Origin: JAHFUA01 sp963808725
GTDB taxonomy: Bacteria; Acidobacteriota; Terriglobia; Terriglobales; Acidobacteriaceae
NCBI GenBank assembly: GCA_963808725.1
Contig: CAWEGO010000001.1
Location: 434,001-498,000 of the forward strand
DNA: 64,000 bases
Direction: 5' to 3'
Part shown: one piece after another, positions 1 through 8,480 of the stretch
Layout of the letters: each line of letters begins with the position of its first letter
How positions within the stretch are numbered: the stretch's first letter is position 1
Made by a program: the position numbers and the translations under genes
Notes under the pieces: generated by a model
Told to the model about the DNA's origin: nothing
The model's input: only the letters and a program-made list of their open reading frames with translations
Databases searched by the model: none

Positions 1-690
1 TATGCTGCGGTCCCGGCGGACCATCTGGTGCAAGTGCCTGCGGGTGTAGATGAGAAACAGGCAGCCGCAGCCATGCTGCAGGGCCTGACCGCACATTACC
101 TGTCGCATAGCACCTATCCGCTGAAGCCTGGAGATACCGCACTGATTCACGCCGCTGCGGGCGGCACCGGCTCGTTGCTGGTGCAGATGGCGCGCCACCT
201 GGGGGCGCGAGTGATCGCGACCGTTTCGACGGAAGCCAAAGCCGCACTGGCGCGGGAATCCGGCGCGGACGAGGTGATTCTCTATACCGAGAAAGACTTC
301 GAAACGGAGACGAAAAGATTGACCGAGGGCCGGGGCGTCGATGTGGTCTACGACTCGGTCGGTCAGACGACGTTTGCCAAGGGGCTGAATGTGCTGCGGC
401 CGCGGGGCATGATGGTTCTTTACGGCGCCTCCAGCGGCATGGTCTCGCCCATCGATCCCATGGTTCTGTCCGACAAAGGTTCCTTGTTCTTCACGCGGCC
501 TCGGCTGAAATGGCACGTCGCTTCGCGAGCCGAGTTGGAGCAGCGGGCGGGGGACGTGTTGAACATGATCGCGGCAGGCACGTTGAAGATAAGAATCGGC
601 AAAGTTTATCCACTTGCGGGGGCAGCGCAGGCCCATCGTGATCTTGAGAGTCGAAAAACCACAGGCAAGCTATTATTGGTGCCGAATTGA
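1..690 (+). CDS. Quinone oxidoreductase, zinc-free MDR family (5' partial)
   Basis: The frame is open from base 1, so the N-terminal third (GroES-like part) lies outside the window. The visible part is the Rossmann half of an NADPH:quinone oxidoreductase. The motif AAAGGTGSLLVQMAR is the AxxGxxG nucleotide-binding turn of this family. No zinc-ligand cysteine cluster is visible. The C-terminus (DLESRKTTGKLLLVPN) is the usual family ending. The enzyme would reduce quinones or enones with NADPH in the cytoplasm. The gene ends 84-90 bases before the molybdenum hydroxylase genes on the same strand, so it may belong to the same catabolic operon. Confidence 0.9.
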   Translation, partial: YAAVPADHLVQVPAGVDEKQAAAAMLQGLTAHYLSHSTYPLKPGDTALIHAAAGGTGSLLVQMARHLGARVIATVSTEAKAALARESGADEVILYTEKDFETETKRLTEGRGVDVVYDSVGQTTFAKGLNVLRPRGMMVLYGASSGMVSPIDPMVLSDKGSLFFTRPRLKWHVASRAELEQRAGDVLNMIAAGTLKIRIGKVYPLAGAAQAHRDLESRKTTGKLLLVPN

Positions 691-780
691 AATAGACAGC
701 CCGTGGGTCGACCGACCGCGCCTTGAAGAGCCACACCAATGGCGATATAGTGCCGACCGGCTGCCAGGGGTCGAGTGCCG

Positions 781-1683
781 ATGTTGCAGAATACATTTGA
801 ATACGTGAAGCCCAACAGCTTGGGCGAAGTCTTGCGCGTCCTGGACGAGCTCCGGGGCAAGAAGGCGCACGTGTTGGCCGGGGGCACTGATCTGATTCCG
901 CGTCTGCGGGACAGGAGCAAACAGGCGGAGTACGTGATCGATTTAGCCGGCGCAGGCCTGAATCAACTGGTGTTTGAGAAAGACCAGGTCAGAATCGGCG
1001 CCTTGGTGACCTTCGCTACCCTCTGCCAACATCCGGAGGTGCGGAAAAAAGTGCCGGCGATCGCTCAAGCGGCGGTCAAAGTCGGTGCGGTACAGACTCG
1101 TACCCTAGCCACCATCGGCGGCAATCTTTGCGAGGGAGTTCCCTCCAATGACTCGGCGCCTGCCCTGCTGGTGCTGGACGCCAAGTTTCGTTTGCAGGCC
1201 AAGGGCGCGGAGCGGTTGGTCGCTGCGGAGCAGTTTTTTGTTGGTCCCCGCAGGACGCTCCTGGTGCCGGGAGAGATCTTGACCGAGATTATCGTGCCCC
1301 TTCAGAACGATTTTAAAGCTACTTTTCTCCGTTTTGGCCGCCGCCGAGCTATGTCCCTTTCGGTAGTAAGCGCCGCCGCCGGTGTAGCAGTGCGAGACAA
1401 TCGAGAAATTGCTACCGCGCGCATTGCGCTGGGAGCGGTTGCGCCGATCCCCCTCCGGGCGCACCAAGCGGAGCAGGTGCTCTCGGGGCGGAAGATCACG
1501 CCGGAAGCATTGGCGGAAGCCGCTGACGTGGCGGCGACGGAAATCTCTCCCATCAGCGATATGCGCGGTTCGGCCGAGTTTCGCCGCAGCATCAGCGCGG
1601 TGCTGGTGCGCCGCGCCCTGGAGAACGCACTCAGGCAAGCAACTGGACCGGCAAATGAAGAAGAACATCCATCTCACGGTTAA
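781..1683 (+). CDS. Molybdenum hydroxylase, FAD-binding subunit (CoxM/XdhB-like)
   Basis: About 300 residues, the normal size for the medium subunit of xanthine dehydrogenase/CO dehydrogenase-type enzymes. AGGTDLIPRLRD near residue 35 and TRTLATIGGNLCEGVPSND near residue 108 are the two FAD-contact motifs of the FAD_binding_5 domain. A CO_deh_flav_C domain follows. The subunit passes electrons from the iron-sulfur centres to NAD or another acceptor. An AGGGG sequence lies 10 bases before ATG 781; a GTG at 775 is an alternative start. The 3' end overlaps the iron-sulfur subunit gene by 29 bases, as expected for a translationally linked operon. Confidence 0.93.
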   Translation: MLQNTFEYVKPNSLGEVLRVLDELRGKKAHVLAGGTDLIPRLRDRSKQAEYVIDLAGAGLNQLVFEKDQVRIGALVTFATLCQHPEVRKKVPAIAQAAVKVGAVQTRTLATIGGNLCEGVPSNDSAPALLVLDAKFRLQAKGAERLVAAEQFFVGPRRTLLVPGEILTEIIVPLQNDFKATFLRFGRRRAMSLSVVSAAAGVAVRDNREIATARIALGAVAPIPLRAHQAEQVLSGRKITPEALAEAADVAATEISPISDMRGSAEFRRSISAVLVRRALENALRQATGPANEEEHPSHG

Positions 1684-2176
1684 CCGCGAAGAGCATTTCG
1701 TGGCAGTCGACGCCAAAGATCGGCTGCTCGATGTGATCCGCGACAAAATCGGTTTGACCGGCACTAAGGAAGGCTGCGGCACCGGAGAATGCGGCGCTTG
1801 CACCGTGCTGGTCGACGGCGAACCGGTCAATGCTTGCCTGTACCTGGCGGTCAGGGCGGAAGGCAAGGACATTCTTACCATCGAGGGCCTGGGGGATCCA
1901 ACACACCTCCACCCCCTGCAGCAAGCGTTTATCCACACGGCTGCCGTGCAGTGCGGTTTCTGCGCGCCGGGCATGCTGCTTTCGGCCAAGGCTCTGCTGG
2001 ATAAGAACCCCAATCCCAGCGAGCTGGAGATCAGGGAGGGCATTGCCGGCAACCTCTGCCGCTGCACCGGGTACGTAAAAATCGTCCAGGCCATTCAGTT
2101 AGCGGCCGCCCTGCTTCAGGATGGCCAGTCGTGGCCCGACTATCAGCGAAAACAAGCCACGGGAGCGCACGCATGA
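1655..2176 (+). CDS. Molybdenum hydroxylase, [2Fe-2S] subunit (CoxS/XdhC-like)
   Basis: The 173-residue length is typical of the small subunit. The N-terminal plant-type ferredoxin motif GCGTGECGACTVLVDGE supplies the first cluster, with its distal cysteine in VNAC. The C-terminal helical domain carries CGFCAPGM and CRCTGY, ligands of the second cluster next to the molybdopterin. The frame is open further upstream, but ATG 1655 gives the family N-terminus (MKKNIHLTVN). It transfers electrons from the Mo centre to the FAD subunit encoded just upstream. The molybdopterin subunit genes follow after 25 bases. Confidence 0.95.
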   Translation: MKKNIHLTVNREEHFVAVDAKDRLLDVIRDKIGLTGTKEGCGTGECGACTVLVDGEPVNACLYLAVRAEGKDILTIEGLGDPTHLHPLQQAFIHTAAVQCGFCAPGMLLSAKALLDKNPNPSELEIREGIAGNLCRCTGYVKIVQAIQLAAALLQDGQSWPDYQRKQATGAHA

Positions 2177-2201
2177 CTGGCATCGCGAGGAGGGACCAGG
2201 C

Positions 2202-3464
2202 ATGAGTTACAGCGTTGTCGGCCAGAGATTTTCCCGAAGCGATGCCGTGCTGCAAGTGACGGGAAAAAGTCTCTATGCCGACGACTACTCCCCTCCGGGC
2301 ATGCTGTACGCCAAGATCCTGCGCAGCCGGCATGTGCACGCCAAGATCCTGAAGCTGGACACGTCAAAAGCGGAACAGCTTGCCGGGGTAAAGGCGGTTA
2401 TCACCGCCAAAGACTGCCCCCATAACCGGTGGGGCTTCACCCATCAGGACCAGCCCGTTCTCGCGGACGACAAGGTACGCTTTCTCGGCGATGCCGTTGC
2501 CGCCGTGGCGGCGACGTCGTGGGAAGCAGCCGAAGAAGCCCTGGGCCTGATCGAAGTAGATTATGAGCCGCTGCCCGCCGTGTTCGATCCGCGCGAGGCG
2601 TTGAAGCCCGATGCTCCCAAGATTCACGGCGATAGCAATATCGCTTCCCACCTGAAGATTCGAAATGGTGACATAGCCCAGGGATGGAAAGATTCCGACG
2701 TCATTTTCGAAGAGGAAATATCCACCCAAATGGTGGAGCACGCCCATCTTGAACCGCACGCGGCGGTTGCCGAAGTGACAGCAACTGGGGAAGTGGTGGT
2801 TTACTCCGCGGTGCAGCGGCCCTTTCTCATCGCTTCCGATCTCGGCAAGATTCTGCAGATGCCGATGAATAAGATCCGCGTGGTTACGACGGCGGTCGGC
2901 GGCGGCTTCGGCGGCAAGAACGAGATCTCGATGGAACCCCATATTGTGCTGCTGGCGATGAAAACCGGCAAACCCGTCAAAATGAAATATACCCGGGAGG
3001 ACGAATTTGAGGTTTCTACGGTCCGGCATCCTTATCTCACCAAGTACAAATCGGGGCTGAAGAAAAACGGTACTCTGGTAGCACGGCAAGTAGAGATCAT
3101 TAGCGACAGCGGTGCGTATGTTTCCTGGGGCGCGTCTACGCTGACCAAAGCCGCGGTCCACGCCGCTGGGCCGTATCACATTCCGCATGTCAGCATTGAC
3201 GGCTACCTCGTATATACGAATAAACCCATTGGCGGAGCCATGCGGGGTTTCGGGGTTACGCAACTGGGCTTTGCCTACGAAGTCCACATGGACACCATTG
3301 CGGCGGAGATGGGCCTGGACCCGCTGGAATTCCGTTTGAAGAACGTGCTGGTTGACAACTGTGTGTTGCCGACCGGCCAGGTAGTCGAGCAGGTAACCTT
3401 GAAGGAGTGCATGCAACGTGCGGTTGAACTAGCGGGGTGGAAGAAGAAGGTCAACGTTATATGA
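2202..3464 (+). CDS. Molybdenum hydroxylase, molybdopterin subunit N-terminal half
   Basis: A 420-residue protein equal to the N-terminal half of a CoxL/XdhA-type molybdopterin subunit. It contains the Ald_Xan_dh_C domain (residues about 15-125) and the first MoCo-binding domain with GGGFGGKNEISMEPH and AMRGFGVTQ. It stops in TGA 3462-3464 exactly where the second half begins in another frame. The start ATG 2202 is chosen because the family N-terminus (SVVGQRFSRSDAVLQVTGK) begins here; the frame is open upstream. A split at this place is known for nicotinate dehydrogenase of Eubacterium barkeri (NdhL/NdhM). The alternative is a frameshift in one gene, but the ATGA junction argues against that. 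Confidence 0.9.
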   Translation: MSYSVVGQRFSRSDAVLQVTGKSLYADDYSPPGMLYAKILRSRHVHAKILKLDTSKAEQLAGVKAVITAKDCPHNRWGFTHQDQPVLADDKVRFLGDAVAAVAATSWEAAEEALGLIEVDYEPLPAVFDPREALKPDAPKIHGDSNIASHLKIRNGDIAQGWKDSDVIFEEEISTQMVEHAHLEPHAAVAEVTATGEVVVYSAVQRPFLIASDLGKILQMPMNKIRVVTTAVGGGFGGKNEISMEPHIVLLAMKTGKPVKMKYTREDEFEVSTVRHPYLTKYKSGLKKNGTLVARQVEIISDSGAYVSWGASTLTKAAVHAAGPYHIPHVSIDGYLVYTNKPIGGAMRGFGVTQLGFAYEVHMDTIAAEMGLDPLEFRLKNVLVDNCVLPTGQVVEQVTLKECMQRAVELAGWKKKVNVI

Positions 3465-4486
3465 AAAAGCGTGGCAAAGGTATCGCCGCCATGTTGTACC
3501 CCATCGGGTTTACTTCCTATCCCAACCCGGGATCTGCTTTTCTCAAGGTGAACCAGGACGGCAGTGCGGTTCTTTATATCGGAACCGCCGACATCGGGCA
3601 AGGTTCCAGCACGGTGTTGGCTCAGATCGCAGCCGAGGAACTGGGAATCGAGTTTGATAAGGTGACCGTTGTCGCCGCCGATACCAAATTAACGCCCTTT
3701 GATCTGGGGACGGTCGCCAGCCGGGTTACCTATATCGTCGGCAATGCGGTGCAGAGGGCGGCGGCGCAGGCCAAACAGATTCTTTACGAGGTGGCAGCCG
3801 AACAGTTGAACGTTAACCCGGCGGGTTTAGCGTCCAGCCGGGGCTATATCTATGTCCAGGGTTTCCCCGAGCGCAGGGTGGAAATCAGCGCCATCGCCCA
3901 GACCGCGTACATGGGCAAAGGACGTCCGCCCATCGGCGCCGGAAGTTTCCAGCCGGCCACTACCATGCTGGACCAGGAAACCGGCCACGGCAAACCTTAT
4001 GGAAGCTACGTGTTTGCCGCCCAAATTGCCGACGTTGAAGTCGATACGGAAACCGGTGAGGTCGAAATCCTCAAGATTACCGCTGTCCACGATTGCGGCA
4101 AGTCCATCAATCCACTTCTGACGGAAGGCCAGATTGAAGGCGGCGTGGCCATGGGAGTCGGCTACGGGACGATGGAAGAAATGGTGGTCGAACAGGGACG
4201 GGTGCGGAATGCCCAACTCACCGACTACATGATTCCAACCGCGTTGGACGTGCCACAGATCGTTACCAGTGTCGTGGAACGGCCGGATCCGACGGGTCCG
4301 TTCGGAGCCAAGGGCATCGGGGAACCCTCGCTGCTGCCCACGGCTCCGGCCATTATCAACGCCATTCAGGATGCCGTCGGAGTTCGCATACGGGATTTAC
4401 CGGCAACGCCGGAAAAGATTCTGAAAGCACTTTCGCGACAACAAGCCCTCGCAGCAACAGAGGCGCAGCCGGTCAGTGCGCTTTAA
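3461..4486 (+). CDS. Molybdenum hydroxylase, molybdopterin subunit C-terminal half
   Basis: 341 residues matching the second MoCo-binding domain of XdhA/CoxL enzymes. GTADIGQGSSTVLAQ is the GQG cofactor motif. KGIGEPSLLPTAPAI contains the glutamate that acts as catalytic base in xanthine oxidase-type enzymes. ATG 3461 overlaps the upstream TGA as ATGA, with a purine-rich AAGAAGG about 10 bases before it, which indicates translational coupling; a GTG at 3437 is also in frame. Together with the preceding gene it forms one complete large subunit of about 760 residues. The enzyme would hydroxylate an N-heterocycle, aldehyde or purine-like substrate. Confidence 0.9.
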   Translation: MKKRGKGIAAMLYPIGFTSYPNPGSAFLKVNQDGSAVLYIGTADIGQGSSTVLAQIAAEELGIEFDKVTVVAADTKLTPFDLGTVASRVTYIVGNAVQRAAAQAKQILYEVAAEQLNVNPAGLASSRGYIYVQGFPERRVEISAIAQTAYMGKGRPPIGAGSFQPATTMLDQETGHGKPYGSYVFAAQIADVEVDTETGEVEILKITAVHDCGKSINPLLTEGQIEGGVAMGVGYGTMEEMVVEQGRVRNAQLTDYMIPTALDVPQIVTSVVERPDPTGPFGAKGIGEPSLLPTAPAIINAIQDAVGVRIRDLPATPEKILKALSRQQALAATEAQPVSAL

Positions 4487-4512
4487 GCACGGCGTGAGGA
4501 AGCAATCAGGCA

Positions 4513-5526
4513 ATGAATTTCGATATACATTCGCACTTTATCGCGCAGGAGTTTGTCGAGGCCATTTCAAAACCCGGCTCCGCATGGCAGGCTAGACTCG
4601 TGAAAAAGGGAGAAGAATCATGGATCGAGCACGATCAGGGCTACTCTTATCCGCTGTCCCCAGGATTTTTTGACACTGCCGCGCGTCTGGCGGACATGGC
4701 CAGAATGAAACTGGATATGGCTGCGGTCTCCGTGTCTCCGACTTTGTTCTATTACTATGCGAAGCCGGAGCTGGCGCTCGATGTTGCCAGGATGACGAAT
4801 GACGCAATCTGCCGTTTGACCAAGGAGCGTCCCGACAAGTTCGTAGGCATGGGAACACTGCCCATGCAGAACGTTGAGCTGGCCATCACCGAACTGCGGC
4901 GGTCCGTAAGAGATTTGGGGTTTAAGTCGATTCTCATCGGGTCTAACGTGGAAGGGAACCAGTTCGACGATCCCCAGTTCCTGCGCTTTTTCAAAGAATG
5001 TGAAGCCCTCGATGTGTTCATTTTCTTTCATCCCTACTATGTTGGAACCAAAGGGATGTTCGGCAACTACTACCTGACCAACCTGTATGGCAATCCGCTC
5101 GATACGGCAATGGTCGTGGCCAATTTGATTTTCGGCGGCGTACTCGATAAATGCCCCAAACTCAAAGTAGGCTTCACCCATGGCGGCGGGTTCTTTCCGT
5201 ACCAGATCGGGCGGCTGAAGCACGGCTATGAAGTGCGGAACGAACCGAAGGTCAACGGCGCCAAGTCGCCGGAGCGTTACCTGCATCAGTTGTATTTCGA
5301 TTCCATCGTCTTCATGGACAAGCAGCTTCGCTTCCTGGTGGACTGGGCCGGAGCCGAGCATGTGATGTTGGGAACGGACTACGCTTTTGACATGGGCGAA
5401 TTTGCGCCGGTGGACTTCATCAGCGGTGCGGGATTGGCGACCGGACAGCTCCAAGCGGTTCTAAGTGACAGTGCCTGCAAAATATTTGGCGTGCAATCAA
5501 GTGCTGAGGTTTCCGTGTCGCGCTAG
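4513..5526 (+). CDS. ACMSD-like amidohydrolase/decarboxylase (amidohydrolase_2 family)
   Basis: 337 residues with the metal site of aminocarboxymuconate-semialdehyde decarboxylase: H6 and H8 in DIHSH, H173 in FFHPYY, H223 in FTHGGG and D289 in LGTDYAFDMGE. The spacing follows the Pseudomonas ACMSD ligands (H9, H11, H177, H228, D294) with small offsets. Members remove CO2 from, or hydrate and hydrolyse, unsaturated ring-cleavage products using one zinc ion. The gene sits between the molybdenum hydroxylase and an aldehyde dehydrogenase, so a role in processing a ring-derived carboxylate is plausible. The exact substrate cannot be told from sequence. Confidence 0.9.
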   Translation: MNFDIHSHFIAQEFVEAISKPGSAWQARLVKKGEESWIEHDQGYSYPLSPGFFDTAARLADMARMKLDMAAVSVSPTLFYYYAKPELALDVARMTNDAICRLTKERPDKFVGMGTLPMQNVELAITELRRSVRDLGFKSILIGSNVEGNQFDDPQFLRFFKECEALDVFIFFHPYYVGTKGMFGNYYLTNLYGNPLDTAMVVANLIFGGVLDKCPKLKVGFTHGGGFFPYQIGRLKHGYEVRNEPKVNGAKSPERYLHQLYFDSIVFMDKQLRFLVDWAGAEHVMLGTDYAFDMGEFAPVDFISGAGLATGQLQAVLSDSACKIFGVQSSAEVSVSR

Positions 5527-5549
5527 TCAATGTTTCTCTGGAGTCTGCT

Positions 5550-7040
5550 ATGAGCACGGTGCAGCGCTGCGAGCAATTTATTGCTGGCAGGTTTGTCCCC
5601 AGCGTGTCCGGAGAGTACTTCCCGTTGTTCGATCCTGAGAACGAAGAGCTTAGCGCGGAGATCGCCAACAGTACGCCGCAGGACGTGGACGACGCCGTCG
5701 AAGCGGCGCAGCACGCCTTCAAGCATGCCTGCTGGCGCAACCACCCCGAGGTTCGCATTGCCGCCCTGCGGATGCTGGCCGCGAAATTGCGGCAAAATAT
5801 GCCGGCGCTGGTGGAAGCGGAATCGCGCGTGACCGGACGCCCGATCCGCGAAATGCGGGCGCAACTGGGCAGATTGCCGGAATGGTACGACTACTTCGCC
5901 AGCGTGGCTGAGACTCTGGAGGATACGCTTCCGCCTTTTGGACGCGGATATCTGAACTACACGCGGCGGGAGCCACTCGGAGTGGTAGGGCTGCTCACGC
6001 CCTGGAATCATCCCTTGCTGATTCTGACCAAGAAATTAGCTCCGGCGTTGGCGGCGGGCAATGCCGTGGTCATCAAGCCATCAGAACTGGCTCCGGTGAC
6101 GGTCAACACCCTGGCCGAGCTCATCCGGGAGAGCGGTATACCGGACGGGATCGTGAACGTGGTGCACGGACTCGGATCAGTTGCCGGCAAGGCTCTGGCG
6201 GAGCATGCGTCATTACGCAAGGTCGACTTGACGGGGGGTACGCCTACCGGCCGGGCGGTGGCTTCCGCTGCCGGACACAACCTGGTGAAGGTAGCAGCGG
6301 AATTAGGTGGCAAGGCTTCCCTAATCGTTTTCGACGATGCCGATTTCACGGCAGCGGTTAATGGTGCGGCCTTTGCCGGCTACATCGCCAGTGGCCAAAC
6401 CTGTGTGCAGGGAGCTCGGGTGCTGGTCTCGGACAAATTGTATGAGCGCTTTGCCGCCGCATTTGTTGAGAAGGTAAGCAAGTTACGAGTCGGCCCGCCT
6501 CTTGATAATCATACCGACGTGGGCCCGCTGGTCGCACAACGCCAGCGTGACCGGGTTTTGAGCTACATCGAAACCGGCATACGCGAGGGAGCTACGCTGG
6601 CGTTTGGAAAAGCGGCGGTACCCAGCCGGGGATGGTACGTCAGCCCGACCGTCTTTACTGACGTTAAGAACGAAATGATCATCGCCCAGGAGGAAATCTT
6701 CGGCCCGGTGGTGTGTATCCTGCGTTACCGCAGTGAACAGGAAGCGATTGCACTCGCCAACGGGACCCCTTTTGGTTTGGGTATGGGCATCTGGACCACC
6801 GACATTCGTCGCGCGCATCGGGTGGCCGAACAGCTCGAAGCCGGTATCATCTGGATCAATGATCATCACCGGATAGGTCCCAGCTCTCCCTGGGGAGGAT
6901 TCAAAGACAGCGGCGTGGGCCGGGAAAACGGTATTGATTGCTACAAGGACTACACCCAGATCAAGAACATCATCGTGAAAACCACTCCTGACTCTTTCGA
7001 TTGGTTCGATGGAAGTGCATCCGACAAGAGGTACAGCTAA
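5550..7040 (+). CDS. NAD(P)-dependent aldehyde dehydrogenase
   Basis: 496 residues, full length for the ALDH superfamily. Visible catalytic elements are N153 in TPWNHP, E251 in AAELGGK, C285 in SGQTCVQG and the late motif GPVVCILRY. The usual FTGS turn reads LTGG, as in betaine-aldehyde and semialdehyde dehydrogenase-like groups. It oxidises a cytoplasmic aldehyde, probably a semialdehyde made by the upstream enzymes, to the carboxylic acid. It starts 23 bases after the ACMSD-like gene and is followed 69 bases later by an MFS permease, all on one strand. Confidence 0.95.
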   Translation: MSTVQRCEQFIAGRFVPSVSGEYFPLFDPENEELSAEIANSTPQDVDDAVEAAQHAFKHACWRNHPEVRIAALRMLAAKLRQNMPALVEAESRVTGRPIREMRAQLGRLPEWYDYFASVAETLEDTLPPFGRGYLNYTRREPLGVVGLLTPWNHPLLILTKKLAPALAAGNAVVIKPSELAPVTVNTLAELIRESGIPDGIVNVVHGLGSVAGKALAEHASLRKVDLTGGTPTGRAVASAAGHNLVKVAAELGGKASLIVFDDADFTAAVNGAAFAGYIASGQTCVQGARVLVSDKLYERFAAAFVEKVSKLRVGPPLDNHTDVGPLVAQRQRDRVLSYIETGIREGATLAFGKAAVPSRGWYVSPTVFTDVKNEMIIAQEEIFGPVVCILRYRSEQEAIALANGTPFGLGMGIWTTDIRRAHRVAEQLEAGIIWINDHHRIGPSSPWGGFKDSGVGRENGIDCYKDYTQIKNIIVKTTPDSFDWFDGSASDKRYS

Positions 7041-7109
7041 GGAAAAGTGCTGGGAGTTCGCGATGTTATTTGACAACAGCAGGATCGTAATCTACGGGGA
7101 GGCATCGCC

Positions 7110-8384
7110 ATGGCGATATCCGATAAAAGTCTGTCCGCGGCGCCGGCAAGAGCGGCCAGTCCGGCCGTAGCGTATAGTCTCGCGCTGTCCATTGTTTTTC
7201 TCATCATTTTGTGCCTGTCGTATGCAACCAACGCGGCGGACCGGCAACTCTTCCCTACGCTGCTTCCAGCGATCCGGAAGGCGTTCGGGTATAACCTTAA
7301 GATTGCCGGCTTGCTATCTACTGTCTTCACCTTGGGCTTGGCGGTGGCAGGCATTCCAACCGGCTACATTTTGGACCGGACATCCCGCAAGGCGGTCATC
7401 CTGATCGGCATGGTGATCTACTCGGTGTTCACCGTAGCGACTATCTATGCCAGCGGTTTCTGGGACATGTTGATCTACCGGGCGATGACTGGCGTTGGCG
7501 AAGGCATGCAGATGGCCGGCCTGTTTGCCGCCATCGGCAGTTATTTCCACCGGAAGAGGTCGTTCTATATCGGCTGGATGATCGTCGCCTACGGGGTCGG
7601 TGGTTTTCTCGGGCCTAGAATCGGCGCCAGACTTGCGCAAACAGCGAGCAGTTGGCGTGTGCCCTTCGTGTGGTTTGCGGCGGCTGGCTTGATCATCGCC
7701 GCCATCGTTCTGCTGGCCGTTCCCAAAGGGTTTAGCGAAAGCAAAGGACCGGCTACCTCCGCCGCGGTGGACCAGGCAGCGATTGCACACGTCCCGGAAA
7801 ACCTGTGGAATCGCAACGTTATTCTGGCCTTTATCGGATGTATCATCCTGGGCTACACCTTGTACGGGTTTATCGGCCTGTACACGACCTACCTGAAGGA
7901 TGTACTGAAATACGCACCCATCGCGGCCGCCGCCGCGTTCAGCTATTTCGGCCTTGGCGGATTCTGTTCCTTTATTGGGGGCTGGTTTGGCGATCGCTTC
8001 CCGCAGCGGATGGTGATCGCAGTCACCTTCATTTTCATGGCTGTGATCGGTTACTCCATGTATAACGTGGCGACCTCGTTCGGCGCGCAGTCGGTGCTGT
8101 CTTTTCTGACCGGCGCCTTTGCCAGCGGATTTGTCTTCGTAAACCTGCTCTCCCTGCTGCAACGGAGCGTACGGCCGTCCATGGTCGGGCGCGCCTCGGG
8201 CATCTTTCTCACTTCTGTGTTCGGATCCGCTTCGACGGCTGGCTACCTCATGGGTGCACTGGTGGGGAAGTTCGGCTGGGGCAATGCGGCATTGATCGAA
8301 CTAACGCTGTTCCCGGTGATCGGCACCATCGCGATGCTGCTGGTCAACCCGAAGCAACTGATCGCGGTCAAGGCAAAGGCATAG
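7110..8384 (+). CDS. MFS transporter (probable organic anion/catabolite uptake)
   Basis: 424 residues with about 12 predicted membrane segments. The loop between segments 2 and 3 reads GYILDRTSRKAVI, a version of the MFS A motif (GxxxDRxxRR), and the second half repeats it as GGWFGDRFPQRMVI. This identifies a major facilitator superfamily permease in the inner membrane. Its position at the end of the hydroxylase-amidohydrolase-ALDH unit suggests that it imports the substrate of that pathway (inference). A GGGGAGG ribosome-binding site precedes ATG 7110. A terminator-like hairpin follows the gene. Confidence 0.92.
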   Translation: MAISDKSLSAAPARAASPAVAYSLALSIVFLIILCLSYATNAADRQLFPTLLPAIRKAFGYNLKIAGLLSTVFTLGLAVAGIPTGYILDRTSRKAVILIGMVIYSVFTVATIYASGFWDMLIYRAMTGVGEGMQMAGLFAAIGSYFHRKRSFYIGWMIVAYGVGGFLGPRIGARLAQTASSWRVPFVWFAAAGLIIAAIVLLAVPKGFSESKGPATSAAVDQAAIAHVPENLWNRNVILAFIGCIILGYTLYGFIGLYTTYLKDVLKYAPIAAAAAFSYFGLGGFCSFIGGWFGDRFPQRMVIAVTFIFMAVIGYSMYNVATSFGAQSVLSFLTGAFASGFVFVNLLSLLQRSVRPSMVGRASGIFLTSVFGSASTAGYLMGALVGKFGWGNAALIELTLFPVIGTIAMLLVNPKQLIAVKAKA

Positions 8385-8396
8385 TCGCGATGGGAC

Positions 8397-8422
8397 AAGG
8401 GCCGGCCAAGTCGCCGGCCTTT
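8397..8422 (+). terminator. Probable rho-independent terminator after the MFS gene
   Basis: A 10-bp stem (AAGGGCCGGC / GCCGGCCTTT, one G-U pair) with a 6-base loop starts 13 bases after the MFS stop codon. The three T of the right arm are the only T-tract, so termination may be partial. It separates the first catabolic unit from the Gfo/Idh unit. Confidence 0.55.
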
Positions 8423-8480
8423 GCTATGCGCGTTTCATATATTCGCTAGCACGGGGGGAGCTTTCGAGGGTTTATACGTC

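Noticed and set aside
1105..2094. 329-residue open frame on the - strand opposite the Mo-hydroxylase genes
   Set aside because: Low-complexity antisense shadow of two clearly conserved genes; typical of GC-rich DNA.
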